Shown here: positions 1 through 4,813 of the stretch, one piece after another
Position numbering within the stretch: the stretch's first letter is position 1
How the letters are laid out: the number at the start of each line of letters is the position of its first letter
Translations under genes and position numbers: made by a program
From: ZC4RG29 sp036273935
GTDB taxonomy: Bacteria > Bacteroidota > Bacteroidia > Cytophagales > Cyclobacteriaceae
Assembly: GCA_036273935.1 (NCBI GenBank)
Contig: DASUGQ010000454.1
Span: 1-14,571, forward strand
Direction of reading: 5' to 3'
Length of the DNA stretch: 14,571 nucleotides
The notes under the pieces: model-generated
Databases searched by the model: none
What the model was told of the DNA's origin: nothing
The model's input: only the letters and a program-made list of their open reading frames with translations

Positions 1-375
1 CTTCATGTTGAAGTGGTGCCCGTAAGTTTTGATGAGATGACTGCGCGAAGAAAATCAGAAACAAGTAATGAAATTCGCGACCGGGTGGTAAAGGCAAGAG
101 AAATTCAATCGCATCGATTCAAGGATCAACCCATCTATTGCAACGCGATGATGTCGTCCAACCAGGTGAAAGAGATTTGTGCCATCACGGAAACCGGAAA
201 TGCCCTGCTGAAGACGGCGATGGAACGGTTGGGGTTATCGGCGCGCGCCTATGATCGCATTTTGAAAGTATCACGAACAATAGCCGATCTTTCCGGCATG
301 AGTGAAATACAGGTCGAGCATTTAGCGGAGGCGATACAGTACAGGAGTTTAGATCGAGATGGGTGGGCAGGGTGA
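1..375 (+). CDS. comM: YifB/ComM-family Mg-chelatase-like AAA ATPase, C-terminal part
   Basis: This is the 3' end of a gene that begins left of the window; frame 1 is open from base 1 to the TGA at 373-375. The visible 124 residues match the C-terminal domain of the YifB/ComM family: EVVPVSFDEM, RDRVVKAREIQSHRF, a helical stretch with LGLSARAYDRILKVSRTIADL, and the typical ending HLAEAIQYRSLDR. The AAA+ Walker motifs would lie upstream and are not seen. ComM is known as a hexameric helicase that promotes branch migration during natural transformation in Haemophilus and Vibrio; other YifB proteins are poorly characterised. The gene ends 21 bases before the first REP-like palindrome, and pieces of its 3' end are repeated at 422-465 and 4097-4195. 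Family assignment is secure; the role in this organism is inferred. Confidence 0.9.
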   Translation, partial: LHVEVVPVSFDEMTARRKSETSNEIRDRVVKAREIQSHRFKDQPIYCNAMMSSNQVKEICAITETGNALLKTAMERLGLSARAYDRILKVSRTIADLSGMSEIQVEHLAEAIQYRSLDRDGWAG

Positions 376-390
376 GAAAGCCTAGCGTTT

Positions 391-419
391 GCAGTTTTGT
401 TGGTGAAGAACACCAACAA
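391..419 (+). repeat. REP-like palindrome 1
   Basis: GCAG at 391-394, two T, then perfect arms TTGTTGGTG and CACCAACAA around AAGAA (core 397-419). It lies 21 bases after the yifB stop codon. The outer flank is AGGCGG. Confidence 0.88.
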
Positions 420-421
420 AG

Positions 422-465
422 GCGGACAGTACAGGAGTTTGGACAGAGGTGGATGGGCAGGGTGA
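422..465 (+). pseudogene. Duplicated yifB 3'-end fragment (short)
   Basis: Starting directly after palindrome 1, these bases repeat the last codons of the yifB gene. With the frame restored they read QYRSLDRGGWAG and a stop, against QYRSLDRDGWAG in the intact gene. The fragment lies between palindromes 1 and 2. It has no start codon and is not expected to be expressed. Confidence 0.75.
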
Positions 466-499
466 GATTTAATAAACTTCATCAAAAAAAGTAGCGTGT

Positions 500-528
500 G
501 TAGTTTTGTTGGTGAAGAACACCAACAT
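500..528 (+). repeat. REP-like palindrome 2
   Basis: GTAG at 500-503, two T, then core 506-528 with loop AAGAA. The last arm base is changed (CACCAACAT). The outer flank is GGCCTGAG. Confidence 0.85.
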
Positions 529-542
529 GGCCTGAGAATTAA

Positions 543-986
543 CTATTTAATTTCATCCCATGATTTGGATAAATTTGCTTCATCATCTTCTACCTGCTTC
601 ATAAGATTTACATAGTGAGGATATTTCTTTTCAAGTTCGCCAATTATTTGAAGAACACCCTGTTTTTGGTCTGGCAACCTGTTGACCAAAAGACTTTCTC
701 GGTATTCTTTCGAATAAAGAATAAACATAAGTCTGGCTAATTCTGCTGTCACATCGTAGTAACCTTGTTCCATATCGCCTAACAATGCCTTCATGTCATT
801 TTTATAGTCTGATAACTCAATATTTGATTCAGTTTTTATTTTTTCCTCCATCAGAGTTACATATTCCCTAATCTTTTGAATATTGATTGTATCAGAGTAC
901 GCCTTCAAATTTTCAACTATTTGATTTTGTGTGGTTATCTGCGTTCTGAATATTCCCTCGCCCTTGTTGGTGTTCTTCACCAACAA
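543..986 (-). CDS. Hypothetical protein, 5' end inside a REP-like palindrome
   Basis: I do not recognise this protein. The frame codes for up to 147 residues, mostly charged and helical (for example LEKKYPHYVNLMKQVEDDEANLSKSWDEIK near its end in two stretches), with no signal peptide or membrane segment, and reads like genuine coding sequence. The odd part is the start. The first in-frame start-like codons, TTG at 984-986 and GTG at 978-980, lie inside palindrome 3, so the first residues (LVKNTNKG) would be encoded by the repeat. The first ATG is codon 46. Either an element landed in a longer gene and removed its N-terminus, or the repeat now supplies the start. It may be a pseudogene; the start is uncertain. 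Confidence 0.5.
   Translation of the reverse strand: MLVKNTNKGEGIFRTQITTQNQIVENLKAYSDTINIQKIREYVTLMEEKIKTESNIELSDYKNDMKALLGDMEQGYYDVTAELARLMFILYSKEYRESLLVNRLPDQKQGVLQIIGELEKKYPHYVNLMKQVEDDEANLSKSWDEIK
964..986 (-). repeat. REP-like palindrome 3
   Basis: Perfect arms around TTCTT. The outer flank is CGCCC on the left. On the inner side the usual GCAG is replaced by CCTG. It overlaps the 5' end of the hypothetical gene to its left. Confidence 0.88.
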
Positions 987-1059
987 GCCAGGGAGTGAGT
1001 GCTGTAACCGTTACTCGAAGCAACCACAAGTGTTCAAAAAATTTCATCGCTTAAAGTGT

Positions 1060-1074
1060 GTAGTTTTGTTGGTG
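1060..1074 (+). repeat. REP-like half palindrome
   Basis: GTAG at 1060-1063 and the left arm TTGTTGGTG at 1066-1074, then the sequence departs from the family (AGCCAGC). It is a truncated copy. Confidence 0.8.
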
Positions 1075-1096
1075 AGCCAGCTCCGCACTGCTAGCG

Positions 1097-1111
1097 CCCT
1101 TGTTGGTGTTC
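1097..1111 (-). repeat. REP-like half palindrome
   Basis: CCC, the arm TTGTTGGTG (1100-1108) and TTC, then broken. A complete copy begins 19 bases further on, so this looks like a partial tandem duplication or a nested insertion. Confidence 0.75.
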
Positions 1112-1118
1112 CGTGCCC

Positions 1119-1141
1119 TTGTTGGTGTTCTTCACCAACAA
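1119..1141 (-). repeat. REP-like palindrome 4
   Basis: Perfect core with loop TTCTT. The inner flank GCATGC gives GCAT at the GCAG position. Confidence 0.88.
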
Positions 1142-1278
1142 GCATGCTTCACGTTGCACCACTACAACTCTTCCCCCGAAATCACCTATTTACTCATTCA
1201 TCAACAAAGGACGAAAAATTTTGTCTTTTACTTTGCCCTCGGCATTCTGTTATCTCGGGAGCATGTAGCTTAACGTAT

Positions 1279-1307
1279 ATAGTTTTGTTAGTGAAGAACA
1301 CCAACAA
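1279..1307 (+). repeat. REP-like palindrome 5
   Basis: ATAG at 1279-1282 (one base from GTAG), two T, then core 1285-1307 with one arm mismatch (TTGTTAGTG). The outer flank is AGGCGGG. Confidence 0.85.
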
Positions 1308-1311
1308 AGGC

Positions 1312-1502
1312 GGGACATTCTATGCTTGGGATTATCTTCTAAAATTCATATTTTTTCCAATGCTTAGGCGGCAAAATAGGCGATTAGGCTACGGTTGTAC
1401 CACTGGTTGCTCATATTCACAATTGCAAGCCGGCTAAGTAAGAAGCTACTTTAAGGAAGATTTGGCGAAACTGTTTGGATATATATAATAAAACTAAAAA
1501 CC
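1312..1502. other. Spacer and upstream region of the 1503 gene
   Basis: No convincing gene is seen. The last 45 bases are AT-rich with two TTTG tetramers (1461-1464 and 1474-1477) and a run of TA dinucleotides before the ATG at 1503. A promoter for the next gene is likely here, but no clean TAnnTTTG box is visible. Confidence 0.4.
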
Positions 1503-2126
1503 ATGAATGCAATTGTGTTACTTCCGTCCATTTTCGGTGTGGTCCTTTCGTTCACTCTGAAGGCACAGGTCCTTCTGAATGTCGATCTTAAAAAGTCAAC
1601 TCCGCAGAACTGTGAAATTGAAATTCAAAATGAAGGTATCAAACTCATCAACACGTCCAAGAAAACTGCGCTTCTGTGGTTAGATGGCGTTAATTTCAAT
1701 AATGGGATCATCGAACTGGATTTAAAAGGTAAGGACGTCCGTGGCGAAAGCTTCCTGGGGGTAGCATTCCATGCCCTAAATGATTCAACTTATTCTGCAG
1801 TATATTTCCGACCCTTCAACTTCGCCAGCACTGAGAGAAAAAGGTATGCCGTTCAATACATCGACTTGCCGGGCCACGATTGGAATATATTAAGAGATAA
1901 ACATCCTGGCATGTATGAAAGTGCTGTTAATCCGGTTCCAGATCCAACTGACTGGTTCCATGCGAAAATCGTAGTTAATTTCCCGGAGATCAAAGTATAC
2001 GTAAATCAATCGGCCGAACCATCGCTTGTCGTCAAGAAAATTAGCACTCAGCAAAATGGAAAAATAGCTCTTTGGATGGACAGCAGAGATGGATGGTTCA
2101 GGAATTTGCAGATAGTCAATAAGTAG
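1503..2126 (+). CDS. Secreted protein of unknown function, concanavalin-like beta-sandwich suspected
   Basis: A 207-residue protein with an N-terminal signal peptide (hydrophobic residues 3-19, cleavage probably after LKAQ). The rest resembles the beta-sandwich fold of DUF1080 / 3-keto-disaccharide-hydrolase-type and LamG-like domains. Features are LWLDGVNFNNGIIELDLKG (strands with the typical 'N/F-G-x-I-E-x-D' pattern), SFLGVAFHALNDSTYSAVYFRPFNF, DWFHAKIVVNFPEIKVYVN, and the ending GKIALWMDSRDGWFRNLQI. These folds usually bind or cleave glycans outside the cell, but no catalytic residues can be named, so the function is open. The first ATG fits the signal peptide. It lies between two repeat units and has no operon partner; a weak hairpin follows at 2183-2207. 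Confidence 0.75.
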   Translation: MNAIVLLPSIFGVVLSFTLKAQVLLNVDLKKSTPQNCEIEIQNEGIKLINTSKKTALLWLDGVNFNNGIIELDLKGKDVRGESFLGVAFHALNDSTYSAVYFRPFNFASTERKRYAVQYIDLPGHDWNILRDKHPGMYESAVNPVPDPTDWFHAKIVVNFPEIKVYVNQSAEPSLVVKKISTQQNGKIALWMDSRDGWFRNLQIVNK

Positions 2127-2182
2127 TGCGACCTTGTCGGCCTTTTGCACAATTGTTGTAATAAGTCGTTGGTGAAAAAAGT

Positions 2183-2207
2183 CGCCAAAAGGTCAAATTG
2201 GCGTTTT
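2183..2207 (+). terminator. Possible weak terminator hairpin
   Basis: CGCCAA at 2183-2188 and TTGGCG at 2198-2203 form a 6-base stem with a 9-base loop, followed by TTTT. It lies 57 bases after the stop of the secreted-protein gene. The stem is short, so the call is tentative. The bases just before (GTTGGTGAA at 2168) may be a very decayed REP-like copy. Confidence 0.35.
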
Positions 2208-2276
2208 GATTTCAAGAGGTTTGAACCAAAATATGATTTAAGTCAAATAATTCACCAGCTAACAGATCCTCGGCCC

Positions 2277-2299
2277 TTGTTGGTGTTCTTCACCAACAA
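2277..2299 (-). repeat. REP-like palindrome 6
   Basis: Perfect core, loop TTCTT, outer flank CGGCCC, inner flank GCATGC (GCAT at the GCAG position). Confidence 0.88.
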
Positions 2300-2427
2300 G
2301 CATGCTTCCCGTTGTGTACTACTACAACTCTTCCCCCGAAATCACCTATTTACTCATCCATCAACACAAGACGAAAAATTTTATCTTTTACTTTGTCCTC
2401 AGGGCATTTCTGTTATCGCAGGAGCAT

Positions 2428-2456
2428 GTAGTTTTGTTGGTGAGGAACACCAACCA
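2428..2456 (+). repeat. REP-like palindrome 7
   Basis: GTAG at 2428-2431, then core 2434-2456 with two changes (loop AGGAA, right arm CACCAACCA). The outer flank is AGGCGGGG. Confidence 0.82.
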
Positions 2457-2461
2457 AGGCG

Positions 2462-2614
2462 GGGGACGAAAAGAAGATAAAAGACTTTCACCTTGAAATC
2501 GAAAACGGAAGGGTCAAACCCGACACGATATTCCCTATTGATACGATCAAAGGTTATTACGACAAGGTTCCTACCTTGAAGTATATGAAGAATCAATATT
2601 TTGTAAAAGGATAA
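2462..2614 (+). pseudogene. Orphan 3' fragment of an unidentified gene
   Basis: Directly after palindrome 7 the plus strand is open to a TAA at 2612-2614. It encodes a protein-like tail: KKIKDFHLEIENGRVKPD, then TIFPIDTIKGYYDKV, then PTLKYMKNQYFVKG. An in-frame TGA at 2441-2443 closes the frame upstream and no start codon lies before the protein-like part. It is best read as the C-terminal remnant of a gene cut by the element. I do not recognise the family. Confidence 0.5.
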
Positions 2615-2629
2615 AGAAATAGATAAGTC

Positions 2630-2854
2630 TTACCAATACCTACTTGTCCATTTAAAGAAAAAGTAGGTGATCGCTGTCAAGGAAAGTAATGTGATCAAAT
2701 TTATTACAAGGGTTGGCACACTCATACTGATTATAAATCTGCCGTTGTAGGAATTGAAGTAATACCAGTTTATGAAAGCCAAACCAGTGACGAATGAACA
2801 AGTTGCAGCGATTGCTGGAACTGAAATAACTAATTTGTAACGCTTGTAATGCAT
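2630..2854 (-). CDS. Small two-helix membrane protein (paralogue of the 9138-9368 gene)
   Basis: A 74-residue protein with two hydrophobic segments, about residues 8-33 and 42-68, separated by a short loop containing YNGR; it ends in basic and aromatic residues. The protein at 9138-9368 is clearly related: both begin M-x-YK, share ISVPAI near residues 6-15, F-x-x-GL in the first helix, an NG in the loop and an IS and LI in the second helix. The pair is therefore real coding sequence. The function is unknown. The start ATG at 2852-2854 is preceded by AT-rich sequence without a Shine-Dalgarno site. It has no operon partner and is flanked by repeat units. Confidence 0.68.
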   Translation of the reverse strand: MHYKRYKLVISVPAIAATCSFVTGLAFINWYYFNSYNGRFIISMSVPTLVINLITLLSLTAITYFFFKWTSRYW

Positions 2855-2915
2855 AGGGTTATTTATTTAGCAATTTGAATTTAATGAAATTAGGAGAGGA
2901 ATTCAAGTCTGGCCC

Positions 2916-2944
2916 TTGTTGATGTTCTTCACCAACAAGACTGC
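2916..2944 (-). repeat. REP-like palindrome 8
   Basis: Core 2916-2938 with one arm mismatch (TTGTTGATG), loop TTCTT, outer flank TGGCCC. On the minus strand GCAG (2941-2944) precedes the stem by two bases. Confidence 0.86.
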
Positions 2945-2992
2945 TGCGCGTTCAGTACTGCCCAGCCTGTATCACCGAAAACTGCTAGCTCA

Positions 2993-3079
2993 TCACCCAT
3001 CAACATGAGTCAGAAAATCCCATCCTTTTCTTCCATTGCTATAAAATCTTGCGCTTGAGTAAAGGTAATCTTCTGCATA
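2993..3079 (-). pseudogene. RAYT 3'-end remnant 1
   Basis: The minus strand reads 28 codons homologous to the last 28 of the intact RAYT: YAEDYLYSSARFYSNGRK then GWDFLTHVDG and TGA, against YAEDYHYSSAEFYRNGTK, HWDFLTHVDG in the intact gene. The stop lies 55 bases from palindrome 8, as in the intact copy. Homology ends at 3080, where the outer flank of the next palindrome begins. Several amino-acid changes show that it came from a diverged RAYT copy, not a recent duplication of the intact one. Confidence 0.85.
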
Positions 3080-3087
3080 CCTGGCCC

Positions 3088-3116
3088 TTGTTGGTGTTCT
3101 TCACCAAGAAGACTGC
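3088..3116 (-). repeat. REP-like palindrome 9
   Basis: Core 3088-3110 with one arm mismatch (CACCAAGAA), loop TTCTT, outer flank CTGGCCC. GCAG on the minus strand at 3113-3116. Confidence 0.86.
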
Positions 3117-3123
3117 CCCGCCC

Positions 3124-3152
3124 TTGTTGGTGTTCTTCACCAACAAGACTGC
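3124..3152 (-). repeat. REP-like palindrome 10
   Basis: Perfect core 3124-3146, GCAG on the minus strand at 3149-3152. It begins 36 bases after palindrome 9 in the same orientation, forming a tandem pair. Confidence 0.88.
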
Positions 3153-3199
3153 GCACGCTCAGTACTACCCAGCCTATATCACCGAAAACTGCTAGCTCA

Positions 3200-3260
3200 T
3201 CACCCATCAACATGCGTCAGAAAATCCCATTTTTTCTCCGTTCCCTAAAATTTTTTTTCT
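3200..3260 (-). pseudogene. RAYT 3'-end remnant 2
   Basis: The minus strand ends GTEKKWDFLTHVDG and TGA (3200-3202), 54 bases from palindrome 10. The homology with the RAYT end runs only about 20 codons, with small deletions and an in-frame TAG. Beyond it the sequence changes to the 49-base block also found at 4234-4282. Confidence 0.78.
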
Positions 3261-3267
3261 TAGCCGG

Positions 3268-3316
3268 CTATGAAAAGGATGTTGTTTCGATCTTCATTCT
3301 GTCTGCCTTTAGTCTC
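3268..3316. repeat. 49-base direct repeat, left copy
   Basis: Matches 4234-4282 at 45 of 49 bases in direct orientation (shared core GATGTTGTTTCGATCTTCAT and following bases). The two copies flank the RAYT element and its neighbouring palindromes, 966 bases apart. No function is assigned. Confidence 0.75.
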
Positions 3317-3322
3317 TCGCCC

Positions 3323-3345
3323 TTGTTGGTGTTCTTCACGAACAA
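3323..3345 (-). repeat. REP-like palindrome 11
   Basis: Core with one mismatch (CACGAACAA), loop TTCTT, outer flank TCGCCC, inner flank GCATGC. Confidence 0.85.
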
Positions 3346-3359
3346 GCATGCTAGCGCCC

Positions 3360-3388
3360 TTGTTGGTGTTCTTCACCAACAAGACTGC
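3360..3388 (-). repeat. REP-like palindrome 12 (3' end of the RAYT element)
   Basis: Perfect core 3360-3382, GCAG on the minus strand at 3385-3388, outer flank AGCGCCC. It begins 37 bases after palindrome 11 in the same orientation. Confidence 0.9.
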
Positions 3389-3436
3389 CGCGCGTTCAGT
3401 ACTGCCCAGTCTACATCACCAAAAACTGCTAGCTCA

Positions 3437-3985
3437 TTACCCATCGACATGAGTCAGAAAATCCCAATGTTTTGTTCCGTTCCTATAAAATTCCGCGCTT
3501 GAGTAATGGTAATCTTCTGCATACTCACAAAGGCCTGCCTTCACAGGATTATCATGGATATAGTCAAGTTTTTGCCAAATAACCTCGGTTGACCACAGCG
3601 GAATACCCAACGAATTTCGCTCCCAAACTTGTCGCTTGCGGTCTTTTACGTTTACCAAAAGCTCGTTCTGCAAGGATGAATTTTCGTTTCGGAGAACCTT
3701 TAATATCTGCTGGCCTGTATATTTTAAGAAATCGCGTTGAACATCCTCGCGCTTGTAATCGCCCAGGATTTGCCATATCATATGAAAGTGATTTGACATG
3801 ATCGCAAAACCATAAATGATTGCCCGATTGTCTTTTCGTAGAAACGACATGCTATTGGTAATAATATCTTTGAATCGATTGTCTTCCAATACCGGCTTCC
3901 ATTCCAGGCAAGTGACCGTGGTGAACTCCGCATATTGCTTTGCATATATCCGCGATTCGGATTTTAGGTTGCTATTAATATCCAT
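3437..3985 (-). CDS. REP-associated tyrosine transposase (RAYT, IS200-like HUH nuclease)
   Basis: A 182-residue member of the Y1/HUH transposase family, of the usual RAYT size. Family hallmarks in order: strand FTTVTCLEWKPVL (21-33), YGFAIMSNHFHMIW (58-71) with the metal-binding HFH pair H66 and H68, a helix DFLKYTGQQILKVLR (85-99), WQKLDYIHDNPVKAGL (137-152), and YAEDYHYSSAEFY (155-167). By alignment with the E. coli TnpA-REP motif DYIYINPVKHG, whose tyrosine is the nucleophile, Y142 is the likely catalytic residue; Y89 is a less likely alternative. RAYTs cut single-stranded REP hairpins beside a GTAG-type tetranucleotide. Here the gene sits between an inverted pair of such palindromes and among about 20 dispersed copies. 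The first ATG is used; no Shine-Dalgarno site is seen. All visible key residues are present, so the protein may be active. Confidence 0.92.
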   Translation of the reverse strand: MDINSNLKSESRIYAKQYAEFTTVTCLEWKPVLEDNRFKDIITNSMSFLRKDNRAIIYGFAIMSNHFHMIWQILGDYKREDVQRDFLKYTGQQILKVLRNENSSLQNELLVNVKDRKRQVWERNSLGIPLWSTEVIWQKLDYIHDNPVKAGLCEYAEDYHYSSAEFYRNGTKHWDFLTHVDG

Positions 3986-4057
3986 TCACACAACGGTTGC
4001 TATTTTAAGTCATCTTAGAGATATTTAAAGGTAATGAATTTCTGCGGCTTAAGGTGC

Positions 4058-4086
4058 GTGGTTTTGTTGGTGAAGAACACCAACAA
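4058..4086 (+). repeat. REP-like palindrome 13 (5' end of the RAYT element)
   Basis: GTGG at 4058-4061 (one base from GTAG), two T, perfect core 4064-4086 with loop AAGAA, outer flank AGGCTGAGG. Confidence 0.9.
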
Positions 4087-4096
4087 AGGCTGAGGA

Positions 4097-4195
4097 ACCA
4101 TAGCCGATCTTTCCGGCGACAATGAAATTCAGGTTGAACATTTAGCGGAGGCCATTTAATATAGGAGTCTGGATAGAGATGGATGGGCGGGGTGA
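4097..4195 (+). pseudogene. Duplicated yifB 3'-end fragment (long)
   Basis: Thirty-three codons correspond to the last 33 of the yifB gene at 277-375. They read TIADLSGDNEIQVEHLAEAI, stop, YRSLDRDGWAG, stop. A TAA replaces the CAG glutamine codon. Silent and missense changes show that the copy is not recent. It lies between palindromes 13 and 14, and both it and the intact gene end just before a palindrome of the same orientation. Confidence 0.88.
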
Positions 4196-4200
4196 AGTCG

Positions 4201-4223
4201 TTGTTAATGAAGAACACCAACAA
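4201..4223 (+). repeat. REP-like palindrome 14
   Basis: Left arm degenerate (TTGTTAATG), loop AAGAA, right arm perfect, outer flank AGGCAGGG. No GTAG is present. It follows the yifB fragment stop by 5 bases. Confidence 0.8.
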
Positions 4224-4425
4224 AGGCAGGGCGCTATGAATTTGATGTTGTTTCGATCTTCATTCAGTCTGCCTTTAGTCTCGCTTCGGTGTGGCTTCGG
4301 TCGCGCTTCGGTCAATCTTCGTAAAATGGACTTTTTACCGAAGAAACACCGCAGCAACCGAGAAACTACAGGCTCTTCCGAAGGATGTAAGACTATTGCC
4401 TCTCCGTAGAGGCCCACGTCGGCCC
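4224..4425. other. Non-coding stretch with a direct repeat and short hairpins
   Basis: Contains the right copy of the 49-base repeat (4234-4282), a low-complexity run with GCTTCGGT units (about 4283-4315), and a perfect 6-base hairpin GCCTCT/AGAGGC (4398-4413). Reading frames here look like chance. Confidence 0.5.
4234..4282. repeat. 49-base direct repeat, right copy
   Basis: Matches 3268-3316 at 45 of 49 bases; see that entry. Confidence 0.75.
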
Positions 4426-4455
4426 TTGTTGGTGAAGAACACCAACAAAGGCCGG
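4421..4455. repeat. REP-like palindrome 15, with outer flanks on both sides
   Basis: Perfect core 4426-4448 with loop AAGAA, but CGGCCC stands on the left and AGGCCGGG on the right. Both are outer flanks of the family, and no GTAG/GCAG inner side is present. The copy looks like what remains when the two ends of a unit are joined through their palindromes. Confidence 0.85.
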
Positions 4456-4457
4456 GA

Positions 4458-4475
4458 ACCGGTGACTCTGATCAG
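4458..4475. repeat. Short repeat related to the 4814-4844 hairpin
   Basis: ACCGGTGACTCTGATCAG resembles ACCGGTGGACTCTGATCGG at 4829-4847. The two differ by one extra G and one substitution. Confidence 0.55.
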
Positions 4476-4500
4476 TTGCCAGATTAGCATGCCTAATTTT

Positions 4501-4522
4501 AGTCGTTGAAGAACACGGCGAC
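4501..4522. repeat. Very decayed REP-like copy
   Basis: GTCGTTG, AAGAA, CACGGCGAC keep the loop and spacing of the palindrome, with compensating-looking arm changes at the ends (GTCG opposite CGAC). It could be chance. Confidence 0.4.
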
Positions 4523-4567
4523 TTCCGGAACCTAAATTCATTCGCTCTTTCTTATTATCTTTAACCT

Positions 4568-4711
4568 ATGCTTCACTACCTGTTTGATATTTTAGTTGGC
4601 CTGTCATTAAATTTCATTCCTGCCAAAAGGAAACTTGTTTTCACTATCGTACTTGGCAGCATTGTTTTGATTGTCGCCATAGTTACCGTAATCGGAAATA
4701 CAACATTCTGA
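4568..4711 (+). CDS. Putative 47-residue membrane peptide
   Basis: ATG at 4568-4570 to TGA at 4709-4711. The peptide begins MLHYLFDILVGLSLNFIPA, has a basic KRK at 20-22, and then one long hydrophobic segment (24-43, VFTIVLGSIVLIVAIVTV) before the end GNTTF. A TATCTTTA box at 4555-4562, close to the Bacteroidota -7 consensus, lies just upstream, which would imply a very short leader. The hydrophobic pattern supports a real small membrane protein, but no family is recognised. It could be a relic. It is convergent with the hydrolase gene to its right. Confidence 0.45.
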   Translation: MLHYLFDILVGLSLNFIPAKRKLVFTIVLGSIVLIVAIVTVIGNTTF

Positions 4712-4813
4712 TTACTCCCTGATTTCAATCACCTTTCGCGTGAACTCTGCCGGGAATGGAAGGGATTATCCAAGTTTGATTTGATGAAAGTAAAAGCGCA
4801 ACTGCCGCGTTAT

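Larger units (their letters stand above)
961..1075. mobile_element. Short palindrome-bounded unit, copy 1 (right end truncated)
   Basis: This unit runs from palindrome 3 to the left half of an opposite-facing palindrome (1066-1074, with GTAG at 1060-1063). It matches 6857-6971 at 114 of 115 bases; the only difference is A at 1028 against G at 6924. The spacer codes for nothing obvious. It looks like a REPIN- or MITE-like non-autonomous derivative of the RAYT element. The match ends at 1075, where the second palindrome breaks off into unrelated sequence. Confidence 0.8.
1116..1311. mobile_element. Palindrome-bounded unit with decayed RAYT 3' end, copy A
   Basis: The unit is bounded by inverted palindromes at 1119-1141 and 1285-1307 with outer flanks GCCC and AGGCGGG. 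Inside, on the minus strand, the end of a RAYT-like frame (VDE and a stop at 1194-1196) lies 53 bases from the left palindrome, the same spacing as in the intact element. Most of the gene is missing. A closely similar unit lies at 2274-2460. It is probably an internal-deletion (MITE-like) derivative. Confidence 0.72.
2274..2460. mobile_element. Palindrome-bounded unit with decayed RAYT 3' end, copy B
   Basis: Bounded by palindromes at 2277-2299 and 2434-2456. The interior is clearly related to the unit at 1116-1311 (shared CTACAACTCTTCCCCCGAAA and following bases). A minus-strand VDG plus stop (2354-2356) lies 55 bases from the left palindrome, as in the intact RAYT element. The rest of the frame is destroyed. 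Confidence 0.72.
3356..4090 (-). mobile_element. Intact RAYT element with terminal inverted palindromes
   Basis: The unit holds one complete RAYT gene on the minus strand between an inverted pair of the same palindrome. The 3' side palindrome (3360-3382) lies 55 bases beyond the stop, and the 5' side palindrome (4064-4086) lies 79 bases before the start. Outer flanks are GCCC and AGGC. The 5' segment, containing GAATTTCTGCGGCTTA next to the palindrome (4036-4051), recurs at about 9061-9076 and in part at 8893-8906. The 3' segment recurs in at least five decayed copies. RAYTs are known as single-copy, domesticated HUH nucleases that act on REP hairpins. Here the recurrence of both gene-side ends suggests that the whole unit once moved, though the boundaries are inferred from the palindromes and not from target-site evidence. 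Confidence 0.72.

Noticed and set aside
931..2496. Open frames across palindromes encoding LLVFFTNK, CWCSSPTK or VGEEHQQ peptides (for example 931-1437, 2145-2480, 3212-3502)
   Set aside because: They arise because the palindrome is open in most frames. The rest of each frame has no protein-like composition and overlaps repeat units.
3564..3801. Open frames on both strands inside the RAYT gene
   Set aside because: They are shadows of the RAYT frame, which has clear family motifs.
4001..4417. Overlapping open frames at 4005-4417 on both strands
   Set aside because: They run through palindromes, the yifB fragment and the GCTTCGGT run without consistent protein character.
391..4448. CRISPR array, suggested by many short palindromic repeats
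   Set aside because: Spacing is irregular, orientation is mixed, spacers are themselves repeated and homologous to a transposase gene, and no cas genes are present.
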